Part shown: positions 7,885 to 16,140 of the stretch, one piece after another | Position numbering within the stretch: position 1 is the stretch's first letter | Layout: the number at the start of each line of letters is the position of its first letter | Assembly: GCA_002299915.1 (NCBI GenBank) | Contig: DBOG01000042.1 | Coordinates: 1-64,000 of the forward strand | Source of the DNA: Proteobacteria bacterium UBA652 | Lineage (GTDB): Bacteria; Pseudomonadota; Gammaproteobacteria; Nitrosococcales; Methylophagaceae | DNA length: 64,000 nt | Direction: 5' to 3' | The notes under the pieces: model-generated | The model's input: the letters and a program-made list of their open reading frames with translations, nothing else | The model's database searches: none | Told to the model about the DNA's origin: nothing | Position numbers and translations under genes: made by a program

Positions 7885-8169
7885 TTAGTCTTGTCGGCTC
7901 GTGACTTCTAAGAGGTGATAGCCAAACTGTGTTTTAACAGGGCCTTGCACGGTATTTACTGGTGCAGAGAAAACCACAGTATCAAATTCAGGCACCATTT
8001 GACCTGGGCCAAAACTCCCTAAATCACCGCCTTGCGCACTAGAAGGGCAAGATGAATTAGCACGTGCCACATCGGCAAAATCTGCACCACCTTCAATTTC
8101 AGTTTTAAGTTGCTGACATTTTTCTTCTGAGTCAACCAGTAGGTGACGCGCTGTTGCTGAAGCCATCAT
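7885..8169 (-). CDS. ppiC: Parvulin-type peptidyl-prolyl cis-trans isomerase
   Basis: 94 aa, the size of E. coli PpiC (single parvulin domain, cytoplasmic, no signal peptide). Conserved ARHLLV at the start, GGDLGSFGPGQMVPEFDTVVF in the centre (written as GGDLG...MVPEF) and FGYHLLEV at the end. I start at the ATG at 8169, with AAGGA 5 nt upstream; the next ATG (8166) is equally possible. An extension up to 8289 stays open but carries no domain and precedes the ribosome site. Convergent with bioA. Confidence 0.9.
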   Translation of the reverse strand: MMASATARHLLVDSEEKCQQLKTEIEGGADFADVARANSSCPSSAQGGDLGSFGPGQMVPEFDTVVFSAPVNTVQGPVKTQFGYHLLEVTSRQD

Positions 8170-8354
8170 TATATTCCTTCGTAAATAAAAAAAACCCATG
8201 CGGGCAGGTTGTGGAATTATAGCAAAGCTATGATTTTGTAGTATAAAAAAGGCCAAAACGCAAGCCAGCAGCCAGGCAGTATAAATCAATTAATTCTTGT
8301 CTTTAAGCGAATATCTCACTACAATTATGACATCTTAATCAGAGTGTAATCATA

Positions 8355-9203
8355 ATGAAGTGGCGAAATCGTAGAACCAGTAGCAATGTGGATGACAGGC
8401 GCCGTAGTCGGGTGAGTAAGACGGCGAAAGGCGGCGGGATGTTGACTGTGATTGCTGTGTTGGCTGCGATGTACTTCGGTGTTGATCCACAAATGGCGAT
8501 GCAATTGACGAAAGGGTTGGGTGGTGGCGGTCAGCAGACATCCACTTATCAACCGTCAGTTGCCGAGGATGAATTGGCGCAATTTATTAAAGTCGTATTG
8601 GCCGATACAGAAGATGTATGGAACAATATTTTCCAACAGCGTGGTCAACGTTACCCTGAACCAACGCTGGTGATGTTTACAGGGCAAGTGCAATCTGCAT
8701 GCGGTAATGCAAGTGCAGCAATGGGGCCTTTTTATTGCCCTGCCGACAAAACCATCTATATTGATTTATCTTTCTATCAGGATTTGAAAAAGCGCCATGG
8801 TGCACCTGGTGACTTTGCGCAAGCCTATGTTATTGCACATGAAGTGGCGCATCATATTCAAAATTTATCAGGGATGTCAGCACAAGTGCAGCAAGCACAA
8901 CGACGTATGAGTAAAGCCGATGGCAATGCGATGTCGGTGAAGCTAGAATTGCAAGCAGATTGTTTGGCAGGAGTATGGGCGAATCATACCCAACGCATGA
9001 AGGGAGTCTTGGAGCGAGGTGATATTGAAGAAGCCTTGAATGCCGCCAGTGCGATTGGTGATGATCGATTGCAGAAACAAGCAACAGGTCAGATACGACC
9101 AGAAGGCTTTACCCATGGCACATCAAAACAACGGGTATATTGGTTTAGCCATGGCTTTGACCATGGCGACATGGATCAGTGTGATACCTTTTCTGCGCGA
9201 TGA
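8355..9203 (+). CDS. ypfJ: YpfJ-family neutral zinc metallopeptidase, membrane anchored
   Basis: 282 aa. A basic, Arg-rich N-terminus (1-28) leads into one hydrophobic segment (about 31-44) and then the metallopeptidase domain. The HExxH zinc site is in AHEVAHHIQ at about 161-169 and the third ligand probably is the Glu of ELQADCLAG near 198. Family members are predicted membrane-attached zinc proteases of unknown substrate. The N-terminal KWR-rich and D-x-R-x-x-R pattern is typical. It faces the S4 gene convergently with only 11 bp between. Confidence 0.88.
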   Translation: MKWRNRRTSSNVDDRRRSRVSKTAKGGGMLTVIAVLAAMYFGVDPQMAMQLTKGLGGGGQQTSTYQPSVAEDELAQFIKVVLADTEDVWNNIFQQRGQRYPEPTLVMFTGQVQSACGNASAAMGPFYCPADKTIYIDLSFYQDLKKRHGAPGDFAQAYVIAHEVAHHIQNLSGMSAQVQQAQRRMSKADGNAMSVKLELQADCLAGVWANHTQRMKGVLERGDIEEALNAASAIGDDRLQKQATGQIRPEGFTHGTSKQRVYWFSHGFDHGDMDQCDTFSAR

Positions 9204-9214
9204 TTTAAGCCAAG

Positions 9215-9424
9215 CTAAATTGTCATTACTAACTGTGTATCCATAAATTGAATCGTATCACCCGCCATAATTTTGCGGCGTTTTCGGGTTTCGATTTCGC
9301 CGTTGACTTGGACTAGACTATCTGCAATGGCTTGTTTTGCTTCCGCACCGCTTGATACGAGTCCTTCAAACTTGAGGATTTTATAGAGGTCGGTCGGTTC
9401 TTGTGTGAGTTTGATTTCTTGCAT
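9215..9424 (-). CDS. ybcJ: YbcJ-like S4-domain RNA-binding protein
   Basis: 69 aa, essentially one S4 RNA-binding domain: a LYKILKFEGLVSSGAEAKQ helix region, then V-Q-V-N-G-E-x-E-x-R-K-R-x-K. Family members bind RNA; the physiological target is unknown. The ATG overlaps the stop of mazG by one base (TAATG), so both are likely co-translated. Confidence 0.85.
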   Translation of the reverse strand: MQEIKLTQEPTDLYKILKFEGLVSSGAEAKQAIADSLVQVNGEIETRKRRKIMAGDTIQFMDTQLVMTI

Positions 9425-9852
9425 TATAATGCCTGTTCTTCACTTTGTTTGACGATATCCCAGCAGGTATCCATTTCGGCTAGAGAGCTGTTTTGCAACG
9501 AGAGGCCTTGTTGAATCAAGCAGTCTTCCATTTGGATAAAGCGTCGTTGAAATTTGATATTACCTGCTTTAAGCGCCTGATCAGGATCAATATTAAGCCG
9601 ACGGGCGAGGCTGGTGCAAATATAAATTAAATCACCGATTTCATCGGCCAATCTTGCTTGATTATTCGGAATACCTAGCTCTGCTTCCACTTCGGCCAAT
9701 TCTTCTCGCACTTTATCAATGACGCCAGATACCTCAGGCCAATCAAAGCCGACATTCGCTGCCATCGTTTGGGTGGCTGCGGCATAATTGAGTGTTGGCA
9801 AGCTGCTGTCAATGGCATCAATTAGTACTCTAGCAGTAGGGTTTGGTATCAT
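9424..9852 (-). CDS. mazG: MazG-like nucleotide pyrophosphohydrolase, C-terminal half only
   Basis: 142 aa, about half of E. coli MazG (263 aa). It aligns with the second domain: LPTLNYAAATQ then NVGFDWPEVSGV, the EELAEVEAEL metal-binding helix (Glu at about 51-56) and RLADEIGDLIY with Glu and Asp ligands, ending in a LAEMD-x-x-W tail. MazG hydrolyses NTPs to NMPs and is implicated in removing unusual nucleotides and lowering ppGpp. In E. coli the C-terminal domain carries the activity, so this form may be active. I see no remnant of the first domain upstream, where hslR ends 8 bp away. Confidence 0.85.
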   Translation of the reverse strand: MIPNPTARVLIDAIDSSLPTLNYAAATQTMAANVGFDWPEVSGVIDKVREELAEVEAELGIPNNQARLADEIGDLIYICTSLARRLNIDPDQALKAGNIKFQRRFIQMEDCLIQQGLSLQNSSLAEMDTCWDIVKQSEEQAL

Positions 9853-9860
9853 GTCGCATC

Positions 9861-10265
9861 CTAGGTTTTTCGGGTAAATTTAATAATATGCCGACGATCA
9901 CGCTTATTAGGCCGGCCCGTATGATGGCGATAGCCTAGTGGTTGATCTTTAATTTGCTGATGCAAGAGGGCGCGCTTGTCGATGCTGTCAGCACTTTCTT
10001 GATAGAGTAACTGCGCTTCACTGGCAGGCCGCCGCTGTTTGGCTAATCCCAGCACGGTGATATGGAATTCATAAGGTACTTTAGATAAGGTGAGTTGATC
10101 ATCGGGCTTGATCGTGCGACTGGGCTTGCAGCGCTGGCCATTGAGATGAACTTTACCACCATTGACGGCTTCCACAGCAAGACTGCGGGTTTTATAAAAT
10201 CGCGCTGCCCATAGCCATTTATCTAGCCGCTGGCTTTGGTTATCACCTTGATCTTTTTGCTTCAT
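9861..10265 (-). CDS. hslR: Heat-shock protein 15 (ribosome-associated, S4 domain)
   Basis: 134 aa. Hsp15 binds free 50S subunits carrying a nascent chain and helps recycle them. The N-terminal S4 domain (RLDKWLWAARFYKTRSLA, about 13-30, then GKVHLNGQ) and the basic C-terminal tail (GRPNKRDRR near 117-125) are characteristic. There is no Shine-Dalgarno; an extended -10 box (TGATACACT) ends 9 nt before the ATG, so the mRNA could be almost leaderless. It is the first gene of the hslR-mazG-ybcJ unit. Confidence 0.92.
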   Translation of the reverse strand: MKQKDQGDNQSQRLDKWLWAARFYKTRSLAVEAVNGGKVHLNGQRCKPSRTIKPDDQLTLSKVPYEFHITVLGLAKQRRPASEAQLLYQESADSIDKRALLHQQIKDQPLGYRHHTGRPNKRDRRHIIKFTRKT

Positions 10266-10274
10266 ATTAAACAG

Positions 10275-10300
10275 AGTGTATCAAAGTATTATGGTAAAAT
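10275..10300. promoter_or_regulatory. Back-to-back extended -10 elements for hslR and icd
   Basis: On the minus strand TGATACACT (10283-10275) points to hslR. On the plus strand TGGTAAAAT (10292-10300) points to icd. Both fit the extended -10 form TGn-TAnnnT and lie only 8 bp apart, so polymerase footprints would overlap. Neither has a convincing -35 box. Confidence 0.45.
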
Positions 10301-10331
10301 AGCCGTTTTTTAAATTCTGAGAAATTCTAAC

Positions 10332-11582
10332 ATGGCTTTTAAGCATATTACTGTACCGCAGGGCGACGTGATTCAGGTGAATGATGATTTCTCGTTGACG
10401 GTGCCGAACACGCCGATTATTCCTTTTATTGAGGGTGATGGTATTGGTGCAGATATTACGGGGCCGATGCAGCAAATTATTGATGCTGCGGTTGAGAAGG
10501 CCTATGGTGGCGATAAGAAAATTGCTTGGATGGAAGTATATGCTGGTGAAAAAGCGGTTGAAACCTATGGCGAGGGTGAGTTCTTGCCAGAAGAAACGTT
10601 TACGGCAATTCGGGATTATTCAGTGTCGATTAAAGGCCCCTTGATGACGCCAGTTGGTGGTGGCATGCGTTCGCTTAATGTGGCATTGCGCCAAACATTA
10701 GATTTGTATGTTTGCCAACGTCCTGTGCGCTATTACCCGGGCACTCCTAGCCCGGTAAAAGCACCAGAGAAAATTGATATGGTGATTTTTCGGGAGAACT
10801 CGGAAGATATCTATGCAGGCATTGAATGGCCTGCGGAAAGCGTTGAAGCCAATAAATTGATTGCATTTTTACAAGGTGAGATGGGAGTGACAAAAATTCG
10901 TTTCCCAGCCACCTCTGGCATTGGCATTAAACCTGTATCACGGGATGGTACAGAGCGCTTGGTGCGTAAAGCATTGCAGTATGCGATTGATAATGATCGT
11001 GATTCTGTGACGATTGTGCATAAAGGCAATATTATGAAGTTCACCGAAGGTGCTTTTAAGCAGTGGGGTTATGATATCGCGCGCAATGAATTTGGTGCGA
11101 TGCCGGTTGATGGTGGCCCATGGCATGCGTATACCAATCCAAACACAGGCAAAAAAATTATTGTTAAAGATTGTATTGCCGATGCGTTTTTACAAGAAAT
11201 ACTATTGCACCCAACGGCTTATGATGTGGTTGCAACCTTAAATCTCAATGGTGATTATGTGTCCGATGCATTGGCAGCCCAAGTAGGCGGCATTGGCATT
11301 TCGCCAGGTGCAAACTTATCTGATTCAGTCGCCATGTTTGAGGCAACGCATGGTACCGCACCTGCTTTAGCCGGTAAGAACATGGCTAATCCATCTTCAC
11401 TCGTATTGTCAGCAGAAATGATGCTACGCCATATGGAATGGAATGAGGCGGCAGATTTAGTGATAAAAGGCGTGTCGGGTGCGATTGCAGGATCACAAGT
11501 CACGTGTGATCTGGCTGAAATGGTCGGCGTAGAAGCTTTAAGCTGTAGCGATTACGCTGCAGCCGTTATTAGTAAAATGTAA
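10332..11582 (+). CDS. icd: Isocitrate dehydrogenase, probably NAD-dependent
   Basis: 416 aa, the same length as and colinear with E. coli Icd. It oxidatively decarboxylates isocitrate to 2-oxoglutarate in the citric acid cycle. The substrate site is intact: Ser114 in RSLNVALRQ, the arginines, and the [14 protein letters not shown] region. The adenine-phosphate site differs: E. coli Lys344 and Tyr345 correspond to Ala345 and Leu346, Val351 to Ala352, Tyr391 to Cys392 and Arg395 to Glu396. These E. coli residues bind the 2'-phosphate of NADP, so NAD preference is predicted. Many databases would label it NADP-dependent. It is followed closely by slyD. Confidence 0.95.
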   Translation: MAFKHITVPQGDVIQVNDDFSLTVPNTPIIPFIEGDGIGADITGPMQQIIDAAVEKAYGGDKKIAWMEVYAGEKAVETYGEGEFLPEETFTAIRDYSVSIKGPLMTPVGGGMRSLNVALRQTLDLYVCQRPVRYYPGTPSPVKAPEKIDMVIFRENSEDIYAGIEWPAESVEANKLIAFLQGEMGVTKIRFPATSGIGIKPVSRDGTERLVRKALQYAIDNDRDSVTIVHKGNIMKFTEGAFKQWGYDIARNEFGAMPVDGGPWHAYTNPNTGKKIIVKDCIADAFLQEILLHPTAYDVVATLNLNGDYVSDALAAQVGGIGISPGANLSDSVAMFEATHGTAPALAGKNMANPSSLVLSAEMMLRHMEWNEAADLVIKGVSGAIAGSQVTCDLAEMVGVEALSCSDYAAAVISKM

Positions 11583-11591
11583 GGAAAGAAC

Positions 11592-12074
11592 ATGAAAATT
11601 GCAGAAAATTTAGTCGTACAAATTGATTACACCCTGACAGACAATGATGGCAAAGTGATTGATAGCTCAGAAGGCGCGGGTCCATTAACCTATCTTCAAG
11701 GCGCGGGTAATATTATTCCTGGCTTAGAAGAAGCGTTAATCGGTAAAGAAACGGGTGATAAAATAGAAGCCAGCATTGCGCCTGATAAAGCTTATGGCGA
11801 GCGGGTTGAAGAAATGAGCCAGCAAGTGCCACGCGACTTATTTGCTGGGATCGATAATATTGAACCAGGCATGCAATTTCAATCAGAAACAGATCAAGGA
11901 CCGGTGATGGTCACGGTGGTTGAAGTGGCTGATGATACGGTAACTGTGGATGGTAATCATCCTTTAGCGGGTGTGCATCTTAATTTTGCGGTTGAAGTGC
12001 GTGATGTGCGTGAAGCGACGGCAGAAGAGATTGAGCATGGACATGTGCATGGCGAAGGCGGTCACCAACACTAA
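11592..12074 (+). CDS. slyD: FKBP-type peptidyl-prolyl isomerase SlyD
   Basis: 160 aa. The FKBP domain starts at LVVQIDYTLTDNDGKVIDSS; the insert-in-flap chaperone domain follows (about 65-125) and then DGNHPLAGVHLNFAVEV. The short C-terminus HGHVHGEGGHQH is histidine-rich; in E. coli SlyD the much longer metal-binding tail also has cysteines, absent here, so it resembles the short SlyD-like form. It assists folding and can deliver nickel. AAGG lies 7 nt before the ATG, 9 bp after icd. Confidence 0.92.
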   Translation: MKIAENLVVQIDYTLTDNDGKVIDSSEGAGPLTYLQGAGNIIPGLEEALIGKETGDKIEASIAPDKAYGERVEEMSQQVPRDLFAGIDNIEPGMQFQSETDQGPVMVTVVEVADDTVTVDGNHPLAGVHLNFAVEVRDVREATAEEIEHGHVHGEGGHQH

Positions 12075-12106
12075 AAAACACATGGTGTGATTTTAGGAAT
12101 ATAGAA

Positions 12107-13003
12107 ATGACTCTCCAGCAATTAAATAAGGATTTTGGTATTGCAGGTGCGCTTGAGTTTACATCAGGTGCAGGTGACTTGCCGATGATCAAAATTGATA
12201 CGCCGCTGGCAACAGCGGTGATCTCTTTATATGGTGCGCAAGTCTTGTCATTTCAGCCGAAGTCTGCATCCAATGATCTGCTTTTCCTGAGTGAAAAAGC
12301 TAATTATCAAGTAGGGAAAGCGATGCGTGGCGGTATTCCCATTTGTTGGCCTTGGTTCAGCCGAGAAAAACCACGACCACAGTTACCTAATCATGGTTTT
12401 GCACGGACATCAATATGGGCGGTAACGGAAACCTCTCGGGCAGATGATGTGGTGCAGTTACAACTAATATTGCAAGATAATGCTGAAACCCGTGAGATGT
12501 GGGATCATGCCTTCCAGCTAACATTGGATATTACAATTAGCGAGCAATTAAGTTTAAGCCTAACAACTGAAAATACCGGCACAGACTCTTTCCAATTCTC
12601 GCAAGCAATGCATACCTATTTTGCCGTCGGTGATATTGCTCAAACACAAGTAAGCGGCTTAAATGGCGTTAACTATATCAATACTGTCGCGGGTAACAAC
12701 ACAAGTCATCAGCAAGCTGGCGCAGTAAAGATCGCTGCCGAAGTTGATAGGATCTACACTGATTTCGCAGGCACACTGCAGCTTCAAGATAAAAAAAATA
12801 ACCGCAGTATTGATATTGAATCATCGGGCAGCAACACGACCGTTATTTGGAATCCCTGGCAAGCTATTTCGGCTGAAATGAAAGATTTAAATGACGCTGC
12901 TTACCAGCAGTTTATTTGTGTCGAAACGGTGAATACAGGGGATGATACTGTTAAGCTGGCACCTACAGAAAAGCATACGATAACAGTGGCCTATCAGTTT
13001 TAA
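12107..13003 (+). CDS. yeaD: Glucose-6-phosphate 1-epimerase-like protein (YeaD family)
   Basis: 298 aa galactose-mutarotase-fold protein. It should interconvert alpha and beta anomers of hexose 6-phosphates. Family signatures are GGIPICWPWF (about 78-87), NHGFARTSIW (about 97-106), the catalytic His in QAMHTYFAVGD and a C-terminal VWNPW motif followed by the FICVETVN motif with the catalytic Glu. TTAGGAA lies upstream as ribosome site. Convergent with nudF. Confidence 0.9.
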   Translation: MTLQQLNKDFGIAGALEFTSGAGDLPMIKIDTPLATAVISLYGAQVLSFQPKSASNDLLFLSEKANYQVGKAMRGGIPICWPWFSREKPRPQLPNHGFARTSIWAVTETSRADDVVQLQLILQDNAETREMWDHAFQLTLDITISEQLSLSLTTENTGTDSFQFSQAMHTYFAVGDIAQTQVSGLNGVNYINTVAGNNTSHQQAGAVKIAAEVDRIYTDFAGTLQLQDKKNNRSIDIESSGSNTTVIWNPWQAISAEMKDLNDAAYQQFICVETVNTGDDTVKLAPTEKHTITVAYQF

Positions 13004-13030
13004 AATATTTATTAGTTGATCAGAGTATTG

Positions 13031-13627
13031 TCAGCCATTTAGAAGGTTATCTCGATTAATAAACAGCCATTGAATGGCGATAATGGGAATGGCGGAGGCA
13101 ATACGACCATCTTGGATCATTTGATAGGCTTCATCGAATTTAACCGTGCTGACGCGGATATCTTCATTTTCTTCGGTTAAGCCGTAAATGCCGCCCACGT
13201 TGGTGGTGTCAACTTCACCATAGAACAGAGTGAGTTGTTCTGAAGAGCCGCCTGGGCTGGTGTAAAACTGGCTTATTTTGGTAAGTTTTTTAATCTCACA
13301 ACCTGCTTCTTCAATCGCTTCTCGATAGGCAACTTCTTCAGCAGTTTCGCCTTGTTCGATGCCGCCCGCAACAATCTCTAGCAGCCAGGCATCATCGGGA
13401 TTGTCTTGAAACAGCGCGCCCATTCTGATTTGTTCGATTAAAACGATTTCATCTCGAATAGGATCATAGAGCAAGACACCAACGCAATTATTGCGATGGA
13501 ATAATTCGCGGGCGATGCTATCTGTCCAGCCGCCTTCAAATAGGGTGTGGCGGAGGGTGAGTTTTTTGAGTTTGAAGAAGCCATCATAGACATTCTCATG
13601 TTGTTGTAGATCGATTTGTTTTTTCAT
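13031..13627 (-). CDS. nudF: ADP-ribose pyrophosphatase (Nudix hydrolase)
   Basis: 198 aa from the ATG at 13627. The Nudix box is complete: GGIEQGETAEEVAYREAIEE then AG (about 95-116), preceded by EQIRMGAL, the typical NudF entry. It hydrolyses ADP-ribose to AMP and ribose 5-phosphate. The frame is open to another ATG at 13660, but KKQIDLQQHENVYDGFF at the chosen start matches how family members begin. There is no clear Shine-Dalgarno for either start, so the start is uncertain. Confidence 0.88.
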   Translation of the reverse strand: MKKQIDLQQHENVYDGFFKLKKLTLRHTLFEGGWTDSIARELFHRNNCVGVLLYDPIRDEIVLIEQIRMGALFQDNPDDAWLLEIVAGGIEQGETAEEVAYREAIEEAGCEIKKLTKISQFYTSPGGSSEQLTLFYGEVDTTNVGGIYGLTEENEDIRVSTVKFDEAYQMIQDGRIASAIPIIAIQWLFINRDNLLNG

Positions 13628-13693
13628 ATTGGAAATTTTACATGATCTGAGTGTGAACACAAAAACGGACGTTTTTTTTGGGGTGTTTAGATC

Positions 13694-14419
13694 TTAAGGC
13701 TGTGGTTGGATGCCTATTAGGTTTTGCAATAAGGCGATAAATTTGGATCCATCTTTTTCGATATGCTCTAGTTTGATCGGTAAATAATTTAAGGCGGGCG
13801 CACACCAGAGCGTGGTTTGGCGTTCGGGTTTGTTATCTTCTGTTTTGATACGTTGACGGACAAGTTTGATCGCTTCAAATTCACCGAATGGGGTGGTGAT
13901 GGTTTCTGTGCCTTGTCTGGCAAGGGTATATTGTTTGATGCGATATTTATCGACGACGCTATAGCGGAGTTCTTTTTTGTCCGCAACGAGATCATTGATT
14001 AAGGCTTGTTGGTAGGATAAGTTATCAAAAGTATTGGGGCTTAAGGGAAGTTGGTATGGGCGGCCTTTATAGTCGATATTGATTTGATTGTTTGTCCAGT
14101 CAAATAGCGTGGTAATGTGCTTTTCTTTTTTACCGCCAGTGCGATCATAGGCATAACTAATGGGGTGTAATTGGCCATTGGCTTCCTGCCAGTTACTTTT
14201 TTCTTGGATAAGATCGGGCGCAAACATTTTAGCCAGCCCAAGCGGCTTACTGCTGGTGGCCATGGTACGGGTATTGTCGCTATTGGTGGTGAGTTGCTGA
14301 TGTAGCTGGGCAACCTTCATTGATTTGGTCGATACCATGTAATCGGCTTCAAAATCAGGCATAGATTGCGCTGAGGTAGTGCTGATAATAAACAGGAGTA
14401 GTGAAATTACGTAACGCAT
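13694..14419 (-). CDS. DUF3108 periplasmic protein
   Basis: 241 aa. A signal peptide with a hydrophobic core (about 4-14) and Ala-Gln-Ser at the likely cleavage site is followed by the DUF3108 pattern: FEADYMV at the mature start, a Y-x-Y-D-R-T-G-G-K region and FGEFEAIKL followed by TTLWCAP in the second half. Function unknown; members are exported beta-rich proteins. AAGGGAA lies before the ATG. The gene follows purN by 8 bp, an order common in gammaproteobacteria, so it is probably transcribed with purM-purN. Confidence 0.8.
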   Translation of the reverse strand: MRYVISLLLFIISTTSAQSMPDFEADYMVSTKSMKVAQLHQQLTTNSDNTRTMATSSKPLGLAKMFAPDLIQEKSNWQEANGQLHPISYAYDRTGGKKEKHITTLFDWTNNQINIDYKGRPYQLPLSPNTFDNLSYQQALINDLVADKKELRYSVVDKYRIKQYTLARQGTETITTPFGEFEAIKLVRQRIKTEDNKPERQTTLWCAPALNYLPIKLEHIEKDGSKFIALLQNLIGIQPQP

Positions 14420-14427
14420 ATTTTCCC

Positions 14428-15027
14428 TTATTTTGGTGGTGTTATCTGTCCTGTGGCAATTTGTCGGATGGCTTCAGGATAGAGCTTGTGTTCTTCTGCA
14501 AGCACCCGCTTGGCAAGTGTGTCGCTGGTGTCATCAGGTAAAACAGTGACCCTTGCTTGTAAGACCACAGGGCCACCATCAAGTTCTTCTGTGACATAGT
14601 GAATGCTGGCACCATGCTCGGCTTCGCCGGCATCAATTGCCCGTTGGTGGGTATTTAAACCGGTGAATTTAGGTAGTAGAGAGGGGTGGATATTGATGAG
14701 TTTACCTGAGAATTGTTGGACAAATTCTGGGGTAAGGATCCGCATAAAGCCCGCTAGAATAACGAGATCAGGCTGATACTTATTAACCTCTTCGGCAAGC
14801 GCATGATCAAAACTGAGGCGATCATCATAGGCTTGATGATCAATCGTTGTCGTTGGGATATATTGTGCTGCCGCATAGTCCAATCCCGGAGCTTGAGGGC
14901 GGTTGCTGATAACGGCGCTAACTTGAGCGGGTAAATTATCATGCTGAATAGCTTCAACGATGGAGACCATATTGCTGCCCCGGCCTGAAATAAGGATAAC
15001 CAGTGAAAGCGGTTTTTGTGCTGTCAT
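14428..15027 (-). CDS. purN: Phosphoribosylglycinamide formyltransferase
   Basis: 199 aa. Transfers the formyl group of 10-formyl-tetrahydrofolate to GAR in purine synthesis. ISGRGSNM binds the phosphate (about 12-19). The catalytic Asn-His pair is in INIHPSLLPKF (near 106-116), and the Asp is in ELDGGPVV. It follows purM by 9 bp with no visible ribosome site of its own, so it probably relies on coupling. Confidence 0.95.
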   Translation of the reverse strand: MTAQKPLSLVILISGRGSNMVSIVEAIQHDNLPAQVSAVISNRPQAPGLDYAAAQYIPTTTIDHQAYDDRLSFDHALAEEVNKYQPDLVILAGFMRILTPEFVQQFSGKLINIHPSLLPKFTGLNTHQRAIDAGEAEHGASIHYVTEELDGGPVVLQARVTVLPDDTSDTLAKRVLAEEHKLYPEAIRQIATGQITPPK

Positions 15028-15036
15028 TATTTTAGA

Positions 15037-16089
15037 TTATGCCATGATAACTTTAGGATCAGCATCTGATTGTTCTGCCGTTTCAACATGACCCATTACC
15101 GTAGCAGTTTCGCCTAATGCGGTGAGTAATTCAAGAGTGTCATCGGCATCTTCTTGAGCAATGCAAATGACCATGCCAATGCCGTTATTGAAGGTGCGAT
15201 ACATTTCTTCATCGGTGACATTGCCTTGTTCTTGTAGCCAATTGAAGATAGTAGGTTGCTGCCAGCTGTTAGCATTGATAATTGCATTGACACCTTGAGG
15301 CAATACTCGTGGAATATTTTCTAACAAACCACCACCAGTAATATGCGATAGGGCATGGATGTTTATTTCATTGTGAAGACGCAATAGTGTTTTCACGTAA
15401 ATGCTGGTTGGGGCGAGTAGTTTTTGACCTAGTGTGCTGCCGTCAAAGGCGGTATCAAGCGCCACGCCGCTGCGGTCGACAATTTTACGGATCAGCGAAT
15501 AACCATTAGAGTGGGGGCCTGATGACGCTAGCCCAATTAACACATCGCCTTGGCGCACTTGGCTACCATCAATAATACGTTTCTTTTCAACAATACCCAC
15601 ACAAAACCCAGCCAGATCATAATCGCCTGCTTCATACATGCTTGGCATTTCAGCCGTTTCACCGCCTACTAATGAGGCGCCCGCTAAACTGCAGCCATCT
15701 GCGATCCCGGAGATAACCGCTGTGGCGACATCAAGATCAAGCGCACTGGTGGCATAATAATCAAGGAAGAACAGGGGCTCGGCACCTAATACAATAATAT
15801 CGTTGACGCACATGGCGACCAAGTCTATGCCGATGGTGTCATGGATCCCAGTTTCGATGGCGAGGCGGAGCTTGGTGCCGACACCATCCGTACCCGAGAC
15901 TAAAACAGGTTGTTTGTAGCGATCTAGTGGCAATTCAAATAAGCTACCAAAGCCCCCTAAACCAGCCATCACACCAAGTCGGCGGGTTTTTGCGGCCAAC
16001 GGTTTAATGCGTTCAATCAGTGCATTACCCGCTTCAATATCAACGCCGGCATCTTTATAACTGAGGGAATCTGTTGGTTTAGTGCTCAT
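15037..16089 (-). CDS. purM: Phosphoribosylformylglycinamidine cyclo-ligase
   Basis: 350 aa, usual length. Converts FGAM to AIR with ATP. Signatures: [16 protein letters not shown] at the N-terminus, [12 protein letters not shown] (about 66-77), the [12 protein letters not shown] motif and [13 protein letters not shown] lies 5 nt before the ATG. It is the first gene of purM-purN-DUF3108 and is divergent from the DUF2066 gene with only 51 bp between. Confidence 0.96.
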   Translation of the reverse strand: MSTKPTDSLSYKDAGVDIEAGNALIERIKPLAAKTRRLGVMAGLGGFGSLFELPLDRYKQPVLVSGTDGVGTKLRLAIETGIHDTIGIDLVAMCVNDIIVLGAEPLFFLDYYATSALDLDVATAVISGIADGCSLAGASLVGGETAEMPSMYEAGDYDLAGFCVGIVEKKRIIDGSQVRQGDVLIGLASSGPHSNGYSLIRKIVDRSGVALDTAFDGSTLGQKLLAPTSIYVKTLLRLHNEINIHALSHITGGGLLENIPRVLPQGVNAIINANSWQQPTIFNWLQEQGNVTDEEMYRTFNNGIGMVICIAQEDADDTLELLTALGETATVMGHVETAEQSDADPKVIMA

Positions 16090-16125
16090 GTTTATCCTTG
16101 GGTCTTTCTATGCTGTAAAACAGCG

Positions 16126-16134
16126 TGATAGAAT
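16126..16134 (+). promoter_or_regulatory. Extended -10 promoter element of the DUF2066 operon
   Basis: TGATAGAAT fits TGn-TATAAT with one mismatch. Only 6 nt follow before the ATG, so the predicted start of transcription is the A of the ATG itself. No Shine-Dalgarno is present. Confidence 0.45.
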
Positions 16135-16140
16135 AACACA

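Noticed and set aside
9215..10265. hslR-mazG-ybcJ as a toxin-antitoxin or defence unit because of the name MazG
   Set aside because: MazG is a housekeeping pyrophosphohydrolase; no mazE or mazF is present and the partners are S4 RNA-binding proteins.
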